From contig NC_044995.1 of NCBI RefSeq assembly GCF_008728515.1, positions 42,447,576 through 42,511,575 of the forward strand: DNA of 64,000 bases, read 5' to 3'. The DNA comes from Papio anubis. Its lineage: Eukaryota; Chordata; Mammalia; Primates; Cercopithecidae. Within the stretch, counting starts at the first letter, position 1; every line of letters begins with the position of its first letter. Below the pieces are notes generated by a model. It saw only the letters and a list, made by a program, of their open reading frames with translations, ran no database searches and had not been told where the DNA came from. This document shows positions 57,501 through 64,000 of this stretch, piece after piece. The translations under genes were made by a program, and so were the position numbers.

Positions 57501-60239
57501 GAACCCCTGGCCTTGTGATCCACCTGCCTCGGCCTCGCAAAGTGCTGGGATTACAGGCATGAGCCACTGCGCCTGGCCTGTCACCTCTCCTTTAAAAAAA
57601 AAAAATTGACATTGTGTTGCAGTTAAACTCACAGAATATCAGAAGACTAAAGTTTTGTTTCTGTCTCATGGAAATGTTTGTGATTCTTCATTATTTTCCC
57701 TTGTGATATGCCTTTCTGCTTGTGCAGGGTATCTGCTACACACACCCCATCTGATCTGCCAGTGGGAACAAGAGGAGGACCTGCAGACAGTGAAGAGAGA
57801 ACTTATCCAGGTCATCTTTATGGGAGAGCACCAGGAAGGCAAGAATCTTTAGGAGAAACTGCTTTGGTTGGGGAAAAAATGTCAACTTAAAATCAAAAAC
57901 AAAAACAAACTTTGTTTTATATGAGGAAGCTCATCGTCCACAGATATCTCAGATGACTATTTTGACTTTTTATCAGTCCTGTCACATTTTCCTTGTTCTT
58001 GGCAAAGACCTTCCACGTTTCCTCTTTGTAAGGTAGCATTTGGTCATGTGCATTCTATCCAATTTCTGTTTTGTTCTCCTAATACTAGCTTAGTTATGTT
58101 AGTTTCAATCTTCGTAGAATTATTTCTTAATTGCTTACCATTTTGACCCTTGCGCCTATTAATGCCAAAGTCCTGAAAAAGCCACTCTGCAAAAAGTCCT
58201 TTGCTCACAGAAGCTTTCACTTTTTCTGTTTCAGGTTTTGAGACTCAACTTAAAACTAATGAATCAGTTGCTCCACAAGATATTTGTGGAGAAAAAATAT
58301 CCAATGAACAAAAAATAGTAAGATTCAAAAGGAATGATTCCTGGTTCTCCAGTTTACATGAAAACCAGGAGTCCTGTGGTATTGATGATCAGAACAAAAG
58401 CCATGAGAGACATTTGAGGTGAGTGCCATTCGTGAGAAAGAGAAAGTGTCTCAGGAGAGAATCTCAAAGTCATGAAATTTAAGAAGTATGTATATATTAA
58501 CAAGCCTAGGTCAAAGATTGTGGTTTGAGAAAGAATTTTCATGAATTAATTTTTTTCCACAAATGAGACAGAGATTTTGAATGTTTGACACATACTTCAG
58601 TTGTAAACAGTTATCAGAAAAATCCCAGGAGTCAATAACTGGGTGGGTGACGGTATTGGCTATGGTAGAACTCTCTGTGAGAACTTTCAGCTTATAACTT
58701 GACAGAAGGGCAGAAAACATACACATTCACTGAAATTGGTAGACATTTCTTACTAATAATGTGTCTTTTATTTTTAAAAGAAATCATATGGTAGAGAATA
58801 TCTATGAATGTTGTGAAGAAAATCAAGATGGACAGACTTTCAGCCAAGTTCCAAATCTTGATTCACTCAAGAGAAACACTGAAGTAAAATCCTATGAATG
58901 CCATGAGTGTGGAAAGGCCTTCGTGGATCATTCATCCCTTAAGAATCACATCAAGTCTCATACTGGAAGCAAACCCTATCAGTGCAAGGAATGTGGGAAG
59001 GCCTTCCATTTTCTTGCTTGTTTCAAGAAGCATATGAAAACCCCCACTGAGGAGAAGCCCTACGAATGTAAGGAATGTACCAAGGCCTTCAGTTGTTCCT
59101 CATTCTTTAGGGCACATATGAAGATTCACGTCGGAAAGACAAACTATGAATGTAAGGAATGTGGGAAAGCTTTTAGTTGTTCCTCATCGCTCACAGAACA
59201 CAAAAGAATTCATAGTGGAGATAAGCCTTATGAATGTAGGGAATGTGGGAAGGCCTTCAGTTGTTCCTCCTCACTCTCCAAACACAAAAGAATTCACAGT
59301 GGAGATAAGCCATATGAATGTAAAGAATGTGGGAAGGCCTTTAGCTCTTCCTCTCACCTTATAATACATATAAGAATTCACACTGGAGAGAAGCCTTATG
59401 AATGTAAAGAGTGTGGGAAGGCCTTCAGCGAGTCCTCAAAACTCACTGTACATGTGAGGACACATACTGGAGAGAAACCCTACAAATGTAAGGAATGTGG
59501 GAAAGCCTACAATTGCCCCTCCTCCTTAAGTATCCATATAAGAAAACACACTGGAGAAAAACCCTATGAATGTCTGGAATGTGGAAAGGCCTTCTACCTC
59601 CCCACTTCCCTTAATACACATGTGAAAAATCAAAGTCGAGAGAAACCCTATGAATGTAAGGAATGTGGGAAGGCCTTTAGTTGTCCCTCGTCCTTTAGAG
59701 CACATGTGAGAGACCACACTGGAAAGATACAGTATGAATGTAAGGAGTGTGGGAAGACCTTTAGTCGTTCCTCGTCCCTCACCGAACACCTAAGAACTCA
59801 CAGTGGAGAGAAGCCGTATGAATGTAAGGAATGTGGGAAAGCCTTTATTAGTTCCTCCCACCTTACAGTACATATCAGAACTCACACTGGAGAGAAACCC
59901 TATGAATGTAAGAAATGTGGGAAAGCCTTTATTTATCCCTCAGCCCTTAGGATCCACATGAGAACGCACACTGGGGAAAAACCCTATGAATGTAAGGAAT
60001 GCGGGAAAGCATTTCGTCATTCTTCATACCTTACTGTACATGCAAGAATGCACACTGGAGAGAAACCCTTTGAATGTCTGGAATGTGGAAAGGCCTTCAG
60101 TTGTCCCTCATCCTTTCGAAGGCATGTGAGAAGCCACACTGGAGAGAAGCCCTATGAATGTAAAGAATGTGGGAAAGCCTTTGTTTGTCCTGCCTACTTT
60201 CGAAGACATGTGAAAACTCACACTAGAGAAAACATATAA
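51508..60239 (+). CDS. ZNF699: ZNF699, KRAB C2H2 zinc-finger protein (5 coding exons)
   Basis: Predicted nuclear KRAB repressor. Coding exons are 51508-51555, 54125-54251, 57728-57838, 58235-58418 and 58781-60239; together 1,929 nt, 642 residues, in frame and equal in length to human ZNF699 as I recall it. Order: leader MEEERTTVELQKNSIQ, KRAB-A (about 17-58) with DV, EEW and MLEN, a weak KRAB-B-like segment (TPHLICQWEQEEDL), an acidic and polar spacer (about 96-172), then 16 fingers to the end. Finger 2 (last His to Pro) and finger 9 (last His to Gln) are altered; 14 are canonical. Intron 3 uses a GC donor. Human ZNF699 is the homologue of Drosophila hangover, and loss causes the DEGCAGS syndrome (established knowledge). 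The gene is head-to-head with ZNF559. Confidence 0.95.
51690..51975 (-). mobile_element. AluS in ZNF699 intron 2
   Basis: Reverse Alu. Confidence 0.88.
52497..52810 (+). mobile_element. AluS in ZNF699 intron 2
   Basis: Forward Alu with an A23-type middle run. Confidence 0.88.
52880..53520 (+). mobile_element. LTR-like element in ZNF699 intron 2
   Basis: Forward LTR pattern: GGAGCCTCCTTAAAAACCCA, AATAAA at 53200, GAGTTCTGTGAGTTG, then CCCACACATCTGGTGTCAGA. Non-coding; family not assigned. The AATAAA lies in sense to ZNF699. Confidence 0.55.
53615..53905 (-). mobile_element. AluJ
   Basis: Diverged reverse Alu upstream of the KRAB-A exon. Confidence 0.8.
54125..54251 (+). CDS. ZNF699: ZNF699 KRAB-A exon
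   Basis: 127 bp, acceptor TTTTAG, donor GTAAGA. It encodes [17 protein letters not shown] and ends in NLASLG. The EEW and VMLEN contact residues are retained. The segment LYREVMLEN has Glu where most KRAB boxes have Asp. Confidence 0.94.
54430..54735 (+). mobile_element. AluS in ZNF699 intron 3
   Basis: Forward Alu flanked by AAAATAAACACCT and AAAATAAACATCT. Confidence 0.9.
55076..55440. repeat. old interspersed repeat
   Basis: GTATTAGTTTCCTAGACCTTC to GGTATTGTACATTCTGTGGG resembles a common ancient repeat; family not assigned. Confidence 0.4.
55440..56460 (-). mobile_element. L1M 3' region, reverse
   Basis: Long match in order: GAATCATGCAGTATGGAGCC, TTTATCCATTGACCTACTGA, CTAATAGGTGTGTAGTGGTG, reading as reverse L1. 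Confidence 0.85.
56465..56620 (+). mobile_element. Alu half element
   Basis: Forward Alu right arm. Confidence 0.75.
56621..56900 (-). mobile_element. L1M fragment, reverse, continued
   Basis: Continuation of the reverse L1 after the Alu half. Confidence 0.65.
57279..57582 (-). mobile_element. AluS, 146 bp before the KRAB-B-like exon
   Basis: Reverse Alu with a poly(T) head in sense to ZNF699. Confidence 0.9.
57728..57838 (+). CDS. ZNF699: ZNF699 KRAB-B-like exon with GC donor
   Basis: 111 bp after acceptor TTGTGCAG. It encodes YLLHTPHLICQWEQEEDL and ends in MGEHQE plus one base. The only donor that restores frame with the next exon is AAG|GCAAG at 57839, a non-canonical GC donor with an otherwise near-ideal consensus. 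The segment resembles a reduced KRAB-B box. Confidence 0.85.
58235..58418 (+). CDS. ZNF699: ZNF699 spacer exon
   Basis: 184 bp, acceptor TTTCAG, donor GTGAGT. It encodes GFETQLKTNESVAPQDICG and ends in SHERHLR (last codon split). No domain is visible; the segment is polar and tethers the KRAB region to the finger array. Confidence 0.9.
58781..60239 (+). CDS. ZNF699: ZNF699 zinc-finger exon
   Basis: The acceptor TTTTTAAAAG is purine-rich at its end but restores the expected frame (AG+A for Arg, then NHMVEN). After a short spacer come 16 finger units with 84-nt spacing. Fingers 4 and 5 are near copies (SCSSSL...HKRIHSGDKPYEC), and fingers 10 and 15 share SCPSSF. Fingers 2 (HMKTP) and 9 (HVKNQ) lack the final His. 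The end THTRENI comes from a frameshift in a linker. Confidence 0.94.
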
Positions 60240-60460
60240 ATGTAAGGAATATGGGAATGTCTGCAAAGCTTCAGATCCTAGGCAACTTGTGAGATCTCAT
60301 ACTGTGGAGACACCATATGAATGTAAGAAAGTAGGAAATTGTTGCTCATCGTTTTGAAGATTTGAGGACACTTCAGAGAAACCCTGTGTATGTAAATCAT
60401 GTACTGAAAACTTTATGAACATTGCTTATTATGTATAAGAAAATTCATACTAGAAATGAA
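60240..60460 (+). pseudogene. ZNF699: ZNF699 3' UTR with relic zinc fingers
   Basis: Just past the stop, reading two bases out of frame, the sequence resumes as a finger series: YKCKEYGNVC...VRSHTVETPYECKKVG, then stops, then SEKPCVCKSCTENF. At least three decayed units are visible. No clear AATAAA follows within 1 kb; an ATTAAA at 61421 is the nearest candidate poly(A) signal I noted. Confidence 0.7.
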
Positions 60461-61247
60461 GATCAGTGCCTCATCCTTAAAGTAGACTGCTAGCTCTTTG
60501 ATTACCAGTGTTTTCTGATAGGAACATTTAAGGTGATAAATTTACCTTTTCAGCTCCAGCCACATACCTTTTAGTATGAAGTGCTTTAATTTTGGTTCTG
60601 ATGTAAATATGATTTCCATGACAAAATCTTTTGGATCCATGGAGGATGTGAAAAAATTTTTCTGTATAGGCAGGAGTGGTCTTTTTTTAAAAAGTGGTTT
60701 CTAATTTATGTTCATCATTCTTTAAATGGGTAGTCACTATAATATTGACACTTTGGTTTTTGTTGATGCTTTGTTTTTAGTCTACATGGTGGATAGTAGA
60801 ACTTGCCCACTCAATATTTTTCTTCCTATTCTTTTTCCTAAGAGAGACGTTAGAGTTTCTGAGATGATCAGTTTTTACTGTTTAAAGCTTTTATTGTCTA
60901 GTGAGTAATTTCAGCAGAAATTAATTTAATATACTATTTTTATATTTTATTCTTTGTCCTTGCTCATGGCTGGGAATTGGATTCAGTGTTTTGAGTGTAA
61001 AAATTGTATTACATTAACTACATTTCCCAAAATCACTGTTTTCTCCAGTTCTAGGTTAGACTTGTCTAATATAAGAGTTTGATGAGATTTGGAAGGCATA
61101 AGGGAAGAAAAAGCCATTATGCTATGTTTAGTGGGGCCATCAGACAGGGAGACAGATGTATAAAGGCCTGGTGACCTCTAGTTTTCAGCTCATTTTTTGG
61201 ATTGTTGGACTCATTGATCAATATTTGCTCAAAACTGAATGTTATAG
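60461..61247. other. probable ZNF699 3' UTR or flank
   Basis: AT-rich sequence with no further gene or clear repeat. Confidence 0.4.
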
Positions 61248-61410
61248 CCGGGCATGATGGTGCATGCCTGTGGTCACAGCTACTCAGGAGGCTGAGGCAG
61301 GAGGATCACTTGAGCCCAGGAGTTTGAGGCTGCAGTTAACTATGATCATGCCACTGCACTCTAACTTGAGTGACAGAGTGAGACCCTTTCTCAAAAACAA
61401 AACAAAACAA
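61248..61410 (+). mobile_element. Alu half element
   Basis: Forward Alu right arm ending (CAAAA)n. Confidence 0.78.
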
Positions 61411-61617
61411 AAAACCAAACATTAAATGCTTGCTTGACTTCAGTGTCCTCCAAGGCAGCACCTCTACAGCTATCACCATATACAACTTCTTGGATTTTCT
61501 GGCAAGCTCTGGCATTGCCATTTTGCTTGTGTTGCAGTCTGTCTTACACAGTCCAGTCGCATCATGTCACGCTATTCATGGGGAAAGATAGTTTTGCAAG
61601 TCTCAAAAGCAAGAGCT

Positions 61618-61912
61618 GGCCGGGCGTGGTAGCTCACGCCTGTAATCCCAACACTTAGGGAGGCCAAGGCGGGCGGATCACGAGGTCAGGAGATCGAGAT
61701 CATCCTGACTAACACAGTGAAACCCCATCTCTACTAAAAATACAAAAAATTAGCTGGGCGTGGTGACGGGCGCCTGTAGTCCCAGTTACTCGGGAAGCTG
61801 AGGCAGGAGAGTGGCGTGAACCCAGGAGGCAGAGCTTGCAGTGAGCCGAGATCACGCCACTGCACTCCAGCCTGGGCAACAGAGCAAGACTATGTCTCAA
61901 AAAAAAAAAAGA
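61618..61912 (+). mobile_element. AluY
   Basis: Flanking duplication AAAGCAAGAGCT on both sides. Confidence 0.93.
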
Positions 61913-62169
61913 AAAAAAAGCAAGAGCTGTGGAGAGTGAGGGAAGTTACCCTTGGTAATTGAGGTAAGCATCCACAGGGTGTCACCCTGTTTAAATGGAG
62001 GAAGATTTATACTTCAAACCTTTAAACAGGAAAGATTTTACTGCTTTTTTTTGTTTTTTTTTAATGTAAGAAGATGAATTGTTTCAGGTACCTTTAGCTA
62101 CAGTATTATATTGTCCCTTTAAAAGTATAACTCTACTACTATGATATTTTCCCTCCTATTTTCCCTTTA

Positions 62170-62800
62170 AAAGTGTAACTCTACTATTTCCCCTTAATCA
62201 CTTTTTATTTTGTTACACATACTCTAACATGCATGAAGTATGCCAATCTTCAATGTACAGCTTAATGAAATTTCATGTATGTATATGTCCTGGTAAACAG
62301 AGAACATTTCCAAGACTTTAGGAAGTTCCTTCATCCTTTTTCTCAGTGATTAATTACTCCACAAGGCAACCACAATTTTGACTCTTACTATAATTGACTT
62401 GGTGTGCTTGTTCTTGATTTTCATCTAAATGTGAAAATACAGTATGTACAGTTATGTGTTTTGGCTTCTTTTGCTCAACATAACGTGTAGTTTGACTTTT
62501 AATTGTTCTTTTGATAGAGGTATGGGCGTATTTATCTTGGTAAGTGCTATATGCGCAGGAATGAATTTTCTGAATCATAGGGTAGACTTTAAGTTTAGTT
62601 TTGGTAGGTATTCCAGTTTCCAAAAAATATTGATTCCACCAATAATCCCCCAAACAATGCATGAAAGTTCTAGTTGTTTCACACACTTGTCCAGCACTTT
62701 CTGATTGTAGTCATCCAGCAGAGAGTATGCATTTACCTGATGTGTTATGAATTTGAGTACTTTTCGACGTGCTTGTTGGCTATTCGGATTTTTTTTTTTT
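62170..62800 (-). mobile_element. old L1M 3' region, reverse
   Basis: AT-rich text such as GCTTCTTTTGCTCAACATAA and GGAATGAATTTTCTGAATCA typical of reverse L1M ends. Confidence 0.6.
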
Positions 62801-62847
62801 TTGGTGAGGGCACCTGTTGAAACATTTCACCCATTTATGGTGTCTTT

Positions 62848-62863
<16 letters not shown>

Positions 62864-62882
<19 letters not shown>

Positions 62883-63160
62883 GGGTTGGATTTTTCCCCC
62901 TGGGTGGAGTGCAGTGGCATGATCTTGCTCACTGCAATCTCTGCTTCCTGAGTTCAAGTGATTCTCCTGTCTCAGCCTCCCGAGTACCTGGGATTACAGG
63001 CATGTGCCACCACACCTGGCTAAGTTTTGTATTTTTTTTAGTAGAGACAGGGTTTCACCATGTTGGCCAGGTTGGTCTTGGACTCCTGACCTCAGGTGAT
63101 CCGCCCACCTCAGCCTCCCAAAGTGCTAGGATTATAGGCGTGAGCCACCACACCCAGATT
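62864..63160 (-). mobile_element. AluS
   Basis: Reverse Alu with a long T run and altered head. Confidence 0.88.
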
Positions 63161-64000
63161 TATGGTTCCTTTTTTTTAAAAAAAGTGAAGGGTTTCCTTC
63201 TGGTTACTTGTCCTTTATTGTATGTATATATATCTATGTCTAGGTACACATGCATAGATATGTATAAACTATGTATCATATATTACATATATACATAAAA
63301 TATGTATATTACATATACATACATTACAGATAACATTTCCCAATCTCTGTCTTGTCTTTTTATTCTTTAAAGGGAATTTGTTGGTTTAAATAATTTATTA
63401 CTAAAAAGTCCTGGGGTATAATGAGCTTCAGGGATGGCTAAATTCAGGGGCTAAAAAAATGTTATATAGTTGAATTCTGTCTCCCTGTCTTGGCTGTGCA
63501 TCCTCCTGCATTAGCATTTCTTCCAAGCAGGTTGTCTCTTCATAGCAGGCCCCAGAAACTCTGGCTACTTTCTTCCCAGCTTAAAGTCTCAGGGAAAAAA
63601 AGAGTGATTGCCTTTTTGAAGAGTTCCAATATGATGATCAGAATTGAATCTAGTTGGCTCTGACTGGCTCACTTGCCCGTGTACTCTAGTCTGGCCTGGG
63701 GAATGTAATACTCTCACTTGTTTAGGGTTCCTGCCCGTGCTTATCCAGAAACTGGGTTAGAGTCTGCACTGACTAAATCATAGGGTCCTAGCAATTTGGG
63801 GGCATATGCAGAGGGGAGGAGGCAGGAGTGGGCAGGTAGGATCTGAAAGCAGTGGTAATACTGTTAGCTGTTATGCTGGTCTTAACAGCAAGTAGGAACT
63901 GTGACGTCTGGGAAATCAGCCAGGGTTAGGTAGTTCCTAAAGAGCATTTTAGAAAGATCAGGTATCATCTGTTAACATGTGTTTAGATTGCTAAAGATTG
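63161..64000. other. no recognised gene
   Basis: (TA)-rich stretch near 63,220-63,330, then unique-looking sequence to the window end. Confidence 0.4.

Noticed and set aside
58761..58780. ATG at 58761 as the ZNF699 start
   Set aside because: It lies in the intron before the acceptor; the joined five-exon model gives a full KRAB protein.
59526..59789. 87-codon antisense ORF in the ZNF699 finger exon
   Set aside because: Shadow of repeated finger codons on the opposite strand.
62747..63298. 183-codon ORF near the right edge
   Set aside because: Made of poly(T)-encoded Phe and reverse Alu sequence.
1..64000. CRISPR, operon or phage-type systems
   Set aside because: The window is vertebrate nuclear DNA; the regular repeats seen are Alus, microsatellites and finger codons.

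Overview
This is nuclear DNA from a primate, most likely an Old World monkey. Alu elements cover much of the window (about 70 copies or parts). The youngest copies carry variants such as 'ctcaagcc', 'gcgaggtggcggg' and 'gatccggccactgc', which are typical of the cercopithecoid AluYRa lineage. The two protein-coding genes match primate KRAB zinc-finger genes that I recognise from their protein sequence: ZNF559 on the minus strand and ZNF699 (the 'hangover' homologue) on the plus strand. They are divergent neighbours, as on human 19p13.2, seen here in the opposite orientation.

Layout. 1-17.6 kb: intergenic, Alu, L1 and DNA-transposon remnants, plus a processed pseudogene of UBXN2A (about 12.1-13.69 kb) that was later hit by a truncated AluY. 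17.7-42.5 kb: ZNF559 on the minus strand. From right to left it has a GC-rich promoter at about 42.3 kb, a long repeat-filled 5' intron region holding an L1 with seven nested Alus (30.4-36.4 kb), a start-codon exon (22.9 kb), a 127-bp KRAB-A exon (22.2 kb), an 83-bp linker exon (20.3 kb) and the zinc-finger exon (18.46-19.8 kb). Decayed fingers follow in the 3' UTR. 42.5-44.5 kb: a cluster of endogenous-retrovirus LTR-like sequences; the first points left toward ZNF559 and the others point right toward ZNF699. 46.4-60.4 kb: ZNF699 on the plus strand, with a CpG-island promoter, a non-coding exon 1 ending at 47,235 and five coding exons (51,508-60,239), again followed by relic fingers. 60.4-64 kb: Alu and L1 remnants.

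Function. Both proteins have a KRAB-A box with the residues needed to recruit TRIM28/KAP1, and a C2H2 array that should read DNA. Both are therefore expected to be nuclear, sequence-specific repressors. The joined exons keep frame throughout: 525 residues for ZNF559 and 642 for ZNF699, the latter equal to the human protein length as I recall it. I saw no RNA gene, CRISPR array or wholly novel system. The main curiosities are a GC-AG intron and a frameshift-made C-terminus in ZNF699, an overlapping upstream ORF in ZNF559, a 43-bp-arm hairpin, opposed LTRs between the genes, a stretch that looks like local sequence error, and a G17 run.
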